Shown piece after piece: positions 1 through 7,740 of a DNA stretch of 10,032 nt; the stretch's first letter is position 1; the number at the start of each line of letters is the position of its first letter. The stretch covers positions 1 to 10,032 of the forward strand of contig JAZDLC010000207.1 of assembly GCA_043802345.1 (NCBI GenBank), written 5' to 3'. The notes under the pieces were generated by a model. The model made no database searches and was not told the DNA's origin. It saw only the letters and a list, made by a program, of their open reading frames with translations. The position numbers and the translations under genes were made by a program. This DNA is from JAZDLC01 sp043802345. GTDB taxonomy: Bacteria; Planctomycetota; B15-G4; JADJEK01.

Positions 1-2470
1 CGGCGAAGTCGAACCTGACCCGTCCCCTGAGGTTGTAGACCCATTCTCCGGGCAGGACGTCGGCGTGCGCATCCACTCCCTTGAGGACCAGGTCGAGCAA
101 GCCACCAGGCGGAATCGTTCCCTCAGCGACCTGATCGGCTGCCTCTCCGAGTCGGTAGTGAAACGACACATTCCCCACGGCATGCAGATCCTCGAGAATC
201 CGGGCCAGTTCCGGCCCCTTCTCCTCCGCCTGGCTACGAACGGCACCTCCAATCTCGGCGATCATGTCGTCCGAGAGAGCGAGTTGGTCGCCGCGCAGGT
301 GCAGCGACGTCTGGATGCCCTCGCCGAACTGACCCCAGCCGAGGATGCCGGTTTCCCGGTAGCGCCCCTCGAGCCGCTCGAACCGAAGCTGATACCGCCG
401 ATCATCCGGATCGCCAGGATGCAGATTCCCCAGAGCGATCTTCCCGATCACGCCCTTGATCGGAACAGGAAACCACGACGGCAGGATCTCGACCCCCCTG
501 GGGTAGACCAGGGCTCTGAACCGGAGCTCACCGCCGACGCTCTGCTCGAGTTTCACATCGAAATCGGCGGTCCCATTCGGCGCCAGCATGGTCATCAGGG
601 CGGGGCCCCCGGCGAATCCGCTCGAACTGTCCTCGCCCGGCAGGAACTCCCCGAGCACCTCCCAGATCCTCCGGTCATTCAGCGGAACGTCCCGCGCGGA
701 AACCGAGAGATCCAGGCCGACCTCATCCCCGCTTGCGAGGACCGTGCCATCCACAGTGATCCGCGCGTCGCCATACCAGCCGGACACCCCGACGATGCGG
801 TACTCGTCATCCTCGAATTCCACCCGCCCGGCCACCCGCTCCAGCGGCAGGGGAACCGCGTCGAACAGACAGCTCCCTCCGTTCGATTCAACCACTCCCC
901 GGATGTGTCCTGCCGGATCACCGGGCCCGCGCCAGGCGGTCACGTCGAGATTGACCGACCCTGCCGGACGGAACCGGTCGAGCAAGGCGCCTGATCCTGG
1001 AGACGCGGCCTCCAGGGCAGCGCGCAGATCGGCGTCGATCGGCGCGCCCTTCGCGGCGACGTTGACCTCGTAGGTGCTGTGTTCCTTCTCCCGAACCTCC
1101 ACCCAACCGCCCACTGACGCGAGTCCGCCGCCGTTGTGGCGCCCCTTGACGTCCCGGATTTCCACGCGCCGCCCAAGCCCTGAAACCGTCCCGGTGGCAT
1201 CGAACAGCCGGTACGGGAATCCGCACCCCGCTTCCGGAGGATCGTCCGCGTTCTTGTGGCTCACGAAGGAGGCGTCCGCCTCCTTCGGCTCCAGGCGCCA
1301 GCGGATCAGCGGTTCCTGGCCCAGATGGCGGCTCACCTCGGCAAAGAAACGGTACGTACCTCGCGGGCTGAAGTCCTCGATGGCCCTCTTCACGGGCGCC
1401 CATGTCAGAGCGCTGACCGCCTGCCCATCCGCCCGAAGAGTCTCCGACCGCAGTGTCAATCTCCAGCCGCTGTCCTCGAACAGGTCATCCAGGACCCCGT
1501 CGATGCGCAGCCGGTCCTGGCCGTCCGGAACCCAAAGTTCGTGCAGAAACAGGGTTCGGCCGTCAAACGAGGCAGTCCCGGAGGCCCCCTTGAAGGTCGT
1601 ATCGAACTCCGGCAGTCGCAGATCAACGTCACAGAGAGTCAGGCGCGCGTACAACTCGCTGCCGAGTTGCTCTGAAGGAGGTGTGGAAAGGGCGAAAACC
1701 ACGTTCGCCCTGCCTGAAACCAGATGCCTCGAAATCTGGGTCGAGAGGTCCGGGTTCAGGGCGTCCAGCAGACGCTGGTCCGAGAGGTCCAGGTCGGCCA
1801 CCTCCGCCGACAGACGGAACGAGTTGTCCCGGCCCAGCCCCCCACTCACCGACACACCCGAGATGCCGCGCAACTGCAGGTTCCCTTCGATGCCGAAGAT
1901 GTCAGGCGATGGCAACTGCTCCGGGAAGGTCGCGACGCTCACGCCCTCGACCCAGCGCTCGAGCTCCGAACCCGGACGCAGCAGCCTGTCCAGGAACTGA
2001 TTCAACGGCCCGACCCCCCTCAGGACCACACTCCCCTCGGAGATCGAGATCGCCGGCACGAACTGCGTGGGGACCCATGGCTTGAACAAGTTGATCGGCG
2101 AGAGCGTTCCGTCCGCGGCCTCTTCCATGACCATGAACGGCCTCTTCACGACGATCCGGTCGGGAACGTATGGCCCGTCAGCCGGAAAGGCCAGCGGCAG
2201 GTGGAACGTGATTTCTGGAACACTGATGCACGCATCGTCACCCGCCTTGACCCGCAGACTGAGCTCGCGAGCCTCGAGAGTGCGATTCAGCAGCTTCAAC
2301 CGGGACGAGTCAACGTCGATCAGGCCTCCCACGTAGCGACCGAACTCGGTTGAGATTCTCCGGTCGAAGTAGCCCCGTCCCTCGAGTACACAGAGCGTGC
2401 CATACAGCAGGCCGACCAGAACGCCGAGGACCGCCATCGCTTTCAGCAGACGGTAGAGCCGGCGCATCAT
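1..2470 (-). CDS. Large AsmA-like membrane-anchored envelope protein, 3' end cut by window
   Basis: An uninterrupted reading frame of 823 codons runs from an ATG at 2470 to the left window edge with no stop, so the C-terminus is missing. The start overlaps the alr stop in an ATGA arrangement, implying translational coupling. Residues 1-8 are basic (MMRRLYRL) and residues about 9-29 form one hydrophobic helix, so the protein is probably anchored in the inner membrane with the rest outside the cytoplasm. The remainder is mostly alternating short beta-like segments with few helices. The stretch around residues 108-128 (KRPFMVME, then DGTLSPINLF) resembles the 'd.P.v.l..dGt.N' pattern near the start of AsmA/YhdP/TamB-type proteins. 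Those families are elongated beta-structured proteins linked to lipid transport and outer-membrane assembly. The family call rests on architecture and pattern and is not certain; the exact subfamily and substrate are unknown. A second ATG lies directly after the first (2467). Confidence 0.72.
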   Translation of the reverse strand, partial: MMRRLYRLLKAMAVLGVLVGLLYGTLCVLEGRGYFDRRISTEFGRYVGGLIDVDSSRLKLLNRTLEARELSLRVKAGDDACISVPEITFHLPLAFPADGPYVPDRIVVKRPFMVMEEAADGTLSPINLFKPWVPTQFVPAISISEGSVVLRGVGPLNQFLDRLLRPGSELERWVEGVSVATFPEQLPSPDIFGIEGNLQLRGISGVSVSGGLGRDNSFRLSAEVADLDLSDQRLLDALNPDLSTQISRHLVSGRANVVFALSTPPSEQLGSELYARLTLCDVDLRLPEFDTTFKGASGTASFDGRTLFLHELWVPDGQDRLRIDGVLDDLFEDSGWRLTLRSETLRADGQAVSALTWAPVKRAIEDFSPRGTYRFFAEVSRHLGQEPLIRWRLEPKEADASFVSHKNADDPPEAGCGFPYRLFDATGTVSGLGRRVEIRDVKGRHNGGGLASVGGWVEVREKEHSTYEVNVAAKGAPIDADLRAALEAASPGSGALLDRFRPAGSVNLDVTAWRGPGDPAGHIRGVVESNGGSCLFDAVPLPLERVAGRVEFEDDEYRIVGVSGWYGDARITVDGTVLASGDEVGLDLSVSARDVPLNDRRIWEVLGEFLPGEDSSSGFAGGPALMTMLAPNGTADFDVKLEQSVGGELRFRALVYPRGVEILPSWFPVPIKGVIGKIALGNLHPGDPDDRRYQLRFERLEGRYRETGILGWGQFGEGIQTSLHLRGDQLALSDDMIAEIGGAVRSQAEEKGPELARILEDLHAVGNVSFHYRLGEAADQVAEGTIPPGGLLDLVLKGVDAHADVLPGEWVYNLRGRVRFDFA

Positions 2471-3672
2471 CTCTCCTGCATGACTCCCTCGCGCGGCCGG
2501 ACAGTCTCCTCGCAAAAGCCGCTCGCGGGCGCCAGCGTGGGCCGCGGCCGCTCGGGAGAGTGCAGTCTCTCCACGCGCTTGCCCAGCAAGCAGGTGACTT
2601 CGTACGGAACCGTCCCGAGCGCCTCCGCGATCTCCGGGACGGTAATGCTCTCATCCCCGTCCCTGCCGATCACCGTCACGATCTCGCCGCTCCGCACGCC
2701 GGGGATGTGTCCCACGTCGATCATGCAGTAGTCCATGGAGATCGCCCCGACGATCGGCGCCTTCGCGCCCCGGATCAGCACGTGCCACATGCCGGAAAGG
2801 CCGTAGCTCAGACCGTCGTTGTAGCCGATCGGCAGGGTCGCGATTCGGGTCTTCCTCTCGGTGACATGCATGCGGTTGTAGCTGATCGGCGTGCCTGCGG
2901 GGACGTCTTTCAGGTAGATCACCTGGGTCCTCAGCGAGAGGGCAGGCGCCAGGGCGGCGGCATCACCCGACTTGCGGGCGAAAATCCCGTAGGCCGCCGC
3001 GCCGACTCGCACCAGATCGAAGGATGACATGTCCTCGAACAGCACGGCCCCGCTGTTGGCGCAGTGGAAGATCGGCAGCTCGAGCCCTGCATCAACCATC
3101 CGTTGCCTGAAAGCCAGGAACCGCCGGATCTGCTCCGCCGTGAAGTGATCGCCATCGGTCTGGGTGGAGGAGAAGTGCGTGGCCACGCCCTCGAGGGTGA
3201 GGAATCTGGAGTCCAACACCGTCCGCGCCACCTCGAATGCCTTGTCCGGGAACGGCCCCAACCGGCCCATTCCGGTGTCGACCATCACATGGACCCGGCA
3301 ACGCTTCCCCTGCCTGCGGGATTCGCCCTCCAACTGCCGCACCCGGCTCAGGGAGTGCACGCAGACGGCGATGTCGTTGCGGACCACCGCATCCATCTCG
3401 CCATCCACGATGGCGCCGAGGATCAGGATCGGAGCATCAATGCCGACCCTGCGGAGTTCCAGGGCCTCCCGGGAGTTGCCCACGCCGAACGCCTGGGCCT
3501 CCCCGTGGGTCAGAACGTGCCGCGCCACCTCGACCGCTCCATGGCCATAGGCGTCCGCCTTGACCACGAGCATGATCCGACCGGAACCTGGAAGACGCCG
3601 CCGGACGACCTTCAGGTTATTCGAAATCACCGAGAGATCAATCTCGGCCCAGACTCGCGGCCTCTTCATCAT
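2467..3672 (-). CDS. alr: Alanine racemase
   Basis: Alanine racemase interconverts L- and D-alanine with pyridoxal phosphate, supplying D-alanine for peptidoglycan in the cytoplasm. The 401-residue product has all the family marks. VVKADAYGHG (residues 36-45) holds the PLP-binding lysine K38 and Y42. DTGMGRLG (132-139) holds R137. H166 lies in ATHFSS, and R222 in DLVRVG should contact the PLP ring nitrogen. The second catalytic base is Y265 in ISYNR. SMD (312-314) and Y357 in PYEVTCLLG complete the active site of the dimer. Spacing matches the Geobacillus enzyme closely, so it should be active. About 30 residues after VERL (370), rich in proline and charge, extend past the usual end. The ATG lies three bases after the tsaB stop, with a second ATG next to it and no clear ribosome binding site, so coupled translation is likely. 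The stop overlaps the start of the AsmA-like gene. Confidence 0.97.
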   Translation of the reverse strand: MMKRPRVWAEIDLSVISNNLKVVRRRLPGSGRIMLVVKADAYGHGAVEVARHVLTHGEAQAFGVGNSREALELRRVGIDAPILILGAIVDGEMDAVVRNDIAVCVHSLSRVRQLEGESRRQGKRCRVHVMVDTGMGRLGPFPDKAFEVARTVLDSRFLTLEGVATHFSSTQTDGDHFTAEQIRRFLAFRQRMVDAGLELPIFHCANSGAVLFEDMSSFDLVRVGAAAYGIFARKSGDAAALAPALSLRTQVIYLKDVPAGTPISYNRMHVTERKTRIATLPIGYNDGLSYGLSGMWHVLIRGAKAPIVGAISMDYCMIDVGHIPGVRSGEIVTVIGRDGDESITVPEIAEALGTVPYEVTCLLGKRVERLHSPERPRPTLAPASGFCEETVRPREGVMQER

Positions 3673-3675
3673 TCG

Positions 3676-4383
3676 TCACACCGATGCATTTCCATCCACC
3701 CTTCGTTTCTCGAAGAGAATCTCCGCCTCTGATGGGCGAAGGTAGAGAGGCAACAGGTCGCGTTCCCGGTCACGTTCGCCCTGAGAATAGCGAGCGGTCG
3801 CCACGAAAAGAACCTCCCGTGCCGTTTGCGTCCGATCAACATCACCGCGCAGAGATCGGCCGGCCGACCGTTCCAGGACGGGAAGCCCACTTCCCACGAC
3901 AAAGATCTCCTCGGTCAGGCCGCGAACCACTTCACTCGCGGAGCGCAGAAAGGGCGCCTCCGTCTCGATCGGCGGCTTGCCAGCAGGTTTCTCGTAAAGC
4001 CCCCCATACACCATCCCTTTCCGCGCGTCGAACACGGCCAGAACCCGCCCCTCCGGCACCGCATCGCCTGCCGCCAGAGCCTGCGTGGAAGATACGCCGA
4101 GGATCGGCTTCCGCAGGACGAACGACAGCGTCTTGGCCGTGGCCAGTGCCAGCCTGGTGCCGGTATATCCTCCGGGCCCCAGACCGACCGCAATCAGATC
4201 CAGATCGGCTGGAGCCAGCCCGCACCGCGCCAGCAACTCGGAGATGGAGGGGGCCAGGCCCCGCGCCGCGCCGCAGGCAGCGTCCAGCACGATCTGCTCC
4301 GATCTCTCCCCGGGCCAATCCACGCCCTGGAACAGGGCCACGGAGGCGGACGGAGCGGAGGCTTCGATCCCCAGCGCGATCAA
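3676..4383 (-). CDS. tsaB: tRNA t6A37 threonylcarbamoyltransferase complex dimerization subunit TsaB
   Basis: TsaB (YeaZ) is a catalytically inactive ASKHA-fold partner of TsaD. With TsaE it allows transfer of threonylcarbamoyl from TC-AMP to adenosine 37 of ANN-reading tRNAs. The 235-residue product fits the usual 220-240 length. It starts with a family-like IALGIEASAPSASVAL strand-turn, has the signature GLGPGGYTGTR (67-77) followed by the ATAKTLSF helix, a DARKGMVYGGLY strand (119-130), and the typical C-terminal LPLYLRPSEAE (211-221). The start codon is TTG (4383-4381); no ATG or GTG fits the conserved N-terminus better, so a rare start is well supported. A 43-base gap separates it from the upstream CdaR-like gene, and alr begins three bases after its stop. 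Pairing of tsaB with alr is seen in other bacteria (tsaE is the commoner partner); no tsaD or tsaE is visible here. Confidence 0.94.
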   Translation of the reverse strand: MIALGIEASAPSASVALFQGVDWPGERSEQIVLDAACGAARGLAPSISELLARCGLAPADLDLIAVGLGPGGYTGTRLALATAKTLSFVLRKPILGVSSTQALAAGDAVPEGRVLAVFDARKGMVYGGLYEKPAGKPPIETEAPFLRSASEVVRGLTEEIFVVGSGLPVLERSAGRSLRGDVDRTQTAREVLFVATARYSQGERDRERDLLPLYLRPSEAEILFEKRRVDGNASV

Positions 4384-4426
4384 TGCCCGGCCGGCCTGAC
4401 CTGTCCGAGGTGAATCGGTGCGCTGT

Positions 4427-5554
4427 TCACTTGCCCGACTCCTCCTTCGGCTCGGGGACGTTCGGCTCGGGGATGTTCCAGATCACGTCGATCAGCGGCG
4501 GCTCGATCTTCACACGGGCCCCTTCTGGAAGGCCCTCGAAATGCACGCGGAGGTTCTCCGCGGCGGTGTCGAACGGCATCTCCAACAGGTCAACGAACAG
4601 GTTGAGCTGCTTCAGCAGGTCGGACTCTGAAGAGCCTCCCGAGAAACACTCCTCCGGAACCTGGAGAGTGACCAGCACCGCGTCCGGGTGCAGGCTCAGG
4701 GGCCGTTCCCGGTTGACGCCCGCCGGCCAGGCGTCCGCGGGAATCAGCGGGACCACTTCAACATCCGGAAAGACAACCGTTCGGAACCGCTGGGTCACCG
4801 TGATCGTGATCTTGATCGGCTGGTCCTCGGCCACCATGCGCTCCAGTTGGCCCCGGTGCCCTTCAAACAGACCGAGTCTCGCCGGCACCCTCAGCTTGCC
4901 GCGCGTGGCCGCTTCAAACGCCACCTGGTCGATCGACGCGAGCTTGAACAGTTCCGGATTCTCGATGATCCGGCGGGCCTGCTCCCCGGGACCGGATACC
5001 CGGACCATGCTCGGCTCGAAGTCGACCCGGACGTCCTGCCCCATTCCGGGCTCGGTGAAGGTGAGATTGGCCGCGCTCAGCGTGAGGTTGTTGACGTACC
5101 GGCGGGCGAGAGTCAGCGTGATCTTGTCGAGAGACTCGATCGTGACGCTCGGCAGCGAGAGCAGGCGCCCGAAGTGGAACTCGTCCTTCACGACATACTC
5201 GCGCGTCGCCCGCTCCTCATTCCGCAGGAAGCCGGCCGGCACCTCGAACGTACCCTTCAGGGAGCGGTCCAGCCGGCCGAGCTCCTCGCGGGTGCCCTTC
5301 ACCTCCAGGTCCAGAATCCGCGGCTGGACATCGGAGAGGGCCAGGCCACTCGGAATACGGATGAATAGACCGTTCCCGGACGGCCAGTCCTCCTCCGCCG
5401 AGATGCACCGGACCCCCACCGTGATCTGCTCCGTGGTCTCGACCTTCTGACCCAGCAAGAACCAGAGCAAGAGCGCACCGACACCGGAGGTGAGCACCCG
5501 GCCGCGTTCCTTCCAGATTCCGGCGGCGAGTCGCCTGATCATCGGCTCAGTCAT
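4427..5554 (-). CDS. cdaR: YbbR/CdaR-like membrane protein, likely regulator of the adjacent di-adenylate cyclase
   Basis: CdaR proteins have one N-terminal membrane helix followed by repeated YbbR beta domains outside the membrane, and they bind and modulate CdaA. Here residues about 20-35 (SGVGALLLWFLLGQK region) form the helix. The rest is beta-rich, with a YbbR-type 'P..VRVSGPG' segment at 184-190 and related segments around 40-105 and 260-300, suggesting two to three divergent repeats. The C-terminus ends in a proline/glutamate tail (EPNVPEPKEE). Position directly after cdaA strongly supports the call; the sequence alone is divergent. The chosen ATG (5554) overlaps the cdaA end by 8 bases and has AGGG five bases upstream. 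A second in-frame ATG at 5542 (MIRRLAAG, 371 residues) is equally possible. The frame stays open back to 5722, but that part lies inside cdaA and reads as shadow sequence. Confidence 0.78.
   Translation of the reverse strand: MTEPMIRRLAAGIWKERGRVLTSGVGALLLWFLLGQKVETTEQITVGVRCISAEEDWPSGNGLFIRIPSGLALSDVQPRILDLEVKGTREELGRLDRSLKGTFEVPAGFLRNEERATREYVVKDEFHFGRLLSLPSVTIESLDKITLTLARRYVNNLTLSAANLTFTEPGMGQDVRVDFEPSMVRVSGPGEQARRIIENPELFKLASIDQVAFEAATRGKLRVPARLGLFEGHRGQLERMVAEDQPIKITITVTQRFRTVVFPDVEVVPLIPADAWPAGVNRERPLSLHPDAVLVTLQVPEECFSGGSSESDLLKQLNLFVDLLEMPFDTAAENLRVHFEGLPEGARVKIEPPLIDVIWNIPEPNVPEPKEESGK
4446..4475 (-). repeat. Two tandem 15-base copies inside the 3' end of the cdaR-like gene
   Basis: The plus strand reads TTCGGCTCGGGGACG then TTCGGCTCGGGGATG, adjacent and differing at one base. 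On the coding strand they encode the repeated Pro-Glu-Pro-Asn/Val part of the C-terminal tail. The unit is a multiple of three, so copy-number change would lengthen or shorten the tail without a frameshift. It is too short to call anything more than a local duplication. Confidence 0.8.
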
Positions 5555-6575
5555 CCTTGCCCTGTTCGGCCTTTTGTTTCTCGCCCGTGGTGGCACGCTT
5601 CCGCGTTGGGTCGACTCGCTCCCGGTCAGGAGGATCGATCCGGACCGTCCTGTCACGGGCCAGGGCGCCCACCGACAGCCGGTCGCCACCCTTCTGTTCC
5701 GGCTTCGCCTCCCCCTCGTCAACGTTCTTCTGGGGCGGGCCGCTCTTGCCGTCGCCCTTCAAGTCCCGCGACTCCGAAGAGCGCTCCCTTGAGGCATCGT
5801 TGAGTTGGCCTCCCTCGAGGACGATATTGACGGTCATCTCGAGGTCCCGGGTGTCGCGCATGGCCGCGATCTCCCCCTGATAGCAGAGGGAGATCCGTCC
5901 CGACTGCTCCGAGACCACCACGACCAGCGCGTCGGTCTCCTCGGTCAACCCGACCGCCGCGCGGTGGCGGGTGCCCACCTCGGGACCGAGTTCCGGGCTG
6001 TCGGAGAGCGGCAGCAGACAACTGGCCGCCACCACCCGGTTTCCGCGCACCACCACCGCGCCGTCATGCAGGGGGGCGTTGGGATAGAAGATCGACTCCA
6101 GGAGCGGGGCGCTCACGTCCGCGGCGAGCGGCACCCCGCTCTCGATGATCCCGCCGATGCCGACGTTCCGCTCGACCACGATCAGCGCGCCGATCCGCCG
6201 CCTCGACATGTGCCCCGCGGCCTCGGCGATCGGCGAGATGCTCTGCACCGCACTCGACCCCGACAGCCAGGAGAACGGCTTCTGTCCCAGGCGCGTGAGA
6301 CCCCGCCTCAGCTCCGGCTGGAAGATGATGACGAAGCCGATCAAGGCCACGGTGACCAGATTCTCGATGGCGAAGTTGAGCCGCGGGAAGACGATTCCAG
6401 ACTGGGACTCCAGGATCTTGCTGACCAGGTAGAGGGCCAGGATGAAACCGACGCCTCCCTTCAAGATGCCGAGGCCCCGGGTGCCACCCAGGTTGCGCAG
6501 AATCAGGTAGATCCCGATCCAGAAGATCAGGATCTCGAATGCGCTATTCCATCCGAAGCCGAACATTGATGGCAT
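5547..6575 (-). CDS. cdaA: Membrane-bound diadenylate cyclase (c-di-AMP synthase, CdaA/DAC family)
   Basis: CdaA condenses two ATP to cyclic di-AMP, which controls potassium and osmolyte uptake and cell-wall homeostasis. The 342-residue product has an N-terminal membrane region with three hydrophobic segments (about 12-27, 38-54 and 69-86). The QPELRRGLTRLG motif (86-97) joins it to the DAC catalytic domain (about 100-255). Both catalytic signatures are intact: DGA in PLHDGAVVV (171-173) and RHR in GTRHRAAVG (203-205). Residues about 258-342 form an unusual charged, low-complexity tail (K, D, E, R, G and Q rich) absent from typical members of about 270 residues. The ATG at 6575 has a good AAGG ribosome binding site (6585-6582) seven bases upstream and overlaps the end of folP by 32 bases. 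A later ATG (6566) is possible but has a weaker site. The gene is followed by cdaR with an 8-base overlap. Confidence 0.95.
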   Translation of the reverse strand: MPSMFGFGWNSAFEILIFWIGIYLILRNLGGTRGLGILKGGVGFILALYLVSKILESQSGIVFPRLNFAIENLVTVALIGFVIIFQPELRRGLTRLGQKPFSWLSGSSAVQSISPIAEAAGHMSRRRIGALIVVERNVGIGGIIESGVPLAADVSAPLLESIFYPNAPLHDGAVVVRGNRVVAASCLLPLSDSPELGPEVGTRHRAAVGLTEETDALVVVVSEQSGRISLCYQGEIAAMRDTRDLEMTVNIVLEGGQLNDASRERSSESRDLKGDGKSGPPQKNVDEGEAKPEQKGGDRLSVGALARDRTVRIDPPDRERVDPTRKRATTGEKQKAEQGKDD

Positions 6576-7740
6576 CCAGTACCTTCAACATGTCCACGGT
6601 CTCACGGACGTCGTGGACCCGAACCATCATGACGCCGCGCAGCGCCGCCAGTGCCGTGGTGGCCGCGGTGGCGGGGCCGCGTTCCTCGACCGGCCGTCCG
6701 GTCACCTGCCCGAGAAACGACTTCCTGGAGCAGCCCAGCAGCAACGGCCGACCCAGGGAGCGCAGTTCCGATACGCGCGCCAGCAGGTCCAGGTTGTCCT
6801 CAACACGCTTTCCAAAGCCGATTCCAGGATCGAGGATCACGGTCTTCTCGTTCACGCCTGCCCTGATGGCCCGGTCCAACCGCACTCTCAAGGCCCGGCA
6901 GACCTCGGCTGTGACGTCATCGTACCGAGGTGAGTCCTGCATTGTGCGCGGGGAACCGAGCATATGGTTGATGACGAGCAGGCTCCTGTGGCGGGCGACC
7001 ACCTCGGCAATCCGCGGATCGAAATCGAGTCCGGAGGCGTCGTTGATCATGTCCACGCCCAGGTCCAGGACTCGCTCCGCCACCTCCGCCTTCATGGTGT
7101 CCACCGAGATCGGGACTCGAAGCCTCGAGACCAGCACCTCGAGAACGGGCATCAGCCGCCGCAGTTCATCGTCGATCGAGACAGGCGGAGCGTTCGGCCG
7201 GGTCGATTCCGCGCCCACATCGATCAGATCGGCGCCGAGTTCCTGCATGGCGAAGGCGGCGTCGATCGCCTGCTCGGCGTTGCCGAATCGGCCCCCGTCC
7301 GAGAACGAGTCGGGCGTCAGGTTCAGGACCCCCATCACCAGCGGCCTGGAACCGAGGCGCAGGACCGTACGCCGCCCGGGCAGGTCGAACGAATCCACGA
7401 ACCGAGCCGAGACGGCGCGGGCAACCACATGCGCCAGCTCCAGGAACCCGGGAGGCTCGCGGTCCTCGACGCCCTGGAGGAGTGTAAACTGATTCAGCGG
7501 GCCCGCCAGCCGGACCTTGCCTCTGGAGGCGTCCTGATCATCAACGAGAATCCCCCTGGCGCACAGCAGGTTGGAGCAAGAGGAGATGAGCGCCGCGGGG
7601 ACGGACTCCAGTTCCACTGCCACCGGCAGCAGATCACGAAGCGGATCGATGAGCTTGGAACGGAAGCGCTGGAACTGCTCGAACCCGGCAAGTGTGCCGG
7701 CGATGACCCGGGGGTTGTGGGTGAGTTCAGCAGCGTTCAC
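6544..7740 (-). CDS. folP: Dihydropteroate synthase with long N-terminal extension
   Basis: FolP joins 6-hydroxymethyl-7,8-dihydropterin pyrophosphate to p-aminobenzoate to give dihydropteroate in folate synthesis. The catalytic TIM barrel begins near residue 133. All hallmark loops are present: MGVLNLTPDSFSDGG (136-150), GAESTRP (176-182), SVDTMK (212-217), NDASG (233-237), the PRTMQ loop (264-268), DPGIGFGK (304-311), SRKSFLG (338-344) and VRVHDV (373-378). Enzymes such as the E. coli one have about 280 residues; this one has 398, with about 130 extra at the N-terminus, including an SSCSNLLCARGIL segment and a LAGPLNQFTLL segment. From memory these resemble an N-terminal domain found in longer FolP proteins of some phyla, so the extension is probably genuine and not a misplaced start. 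The start is GTG (7740) with no clear ribosome binding site. No GTG, ATG or TTG lies further upstream in frame before a stop at 7800-7798. Confidence 0.95.
   Translation of the reverse strand: MNAAELTHNPRVIAGTLAGFEQFQRFRSKLIDPLRDLLPVAVELESVPAALISSCSNLLCARGILVDDQDASRGKVRLAGPLNQFTLLQGVEDREPPGFLELAHVVARAVSARFVDSFDLPGRRTVLRLGSRPLVMGVLNLTPDSFSDGGRFGNAEQAIDAAFAMQELGADLIDVGAESTRPNAPPVSIDDELRRLMPVLEVLVSRLRVPISVDTMKAEVAERVLDLGVDMINDASGLDFDPRIAEVVARHRSLLVINHMLGSPRTMQDSPRYDDVTAEVCRALRVRLDRAIRAGVNEKTVILDPGIGFGKRVEDNLDLLARVSELRSLGRPLLLGCSRKSFLGQVTGRPVEERGPATAATTALAALRGVMMVRVHDVRETVDMLKVLDAINVRLRME

Noticed and set aside
65..2353. Several long plus-strand frames (65-994, 1074-2000, 1724-2353) that could look like genes
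   Set aside because: The minus strand carries one unbroken 823-codon frame with a membrane anchor and a coupled start at alr; the plus frames overlap each other and show shadow composition.
4387..4394. Palindromic CCGGCCGG in the cdaR-tsaB gap as a terminator or operator
   Set aside because: The stem would be too short with no loop and no T-run, and short GC palindromes are expected by chance at this base composition.
3684..5450. 588-codon open frame on the plus strand antisense to tsaB and the cdaR-like gene
   Set aside because: It has no recognisable domain, is rich in Arg, Pro and Ser as expected of GC-rich shadow frames, and lies opposite genes with clear conserved motifs.
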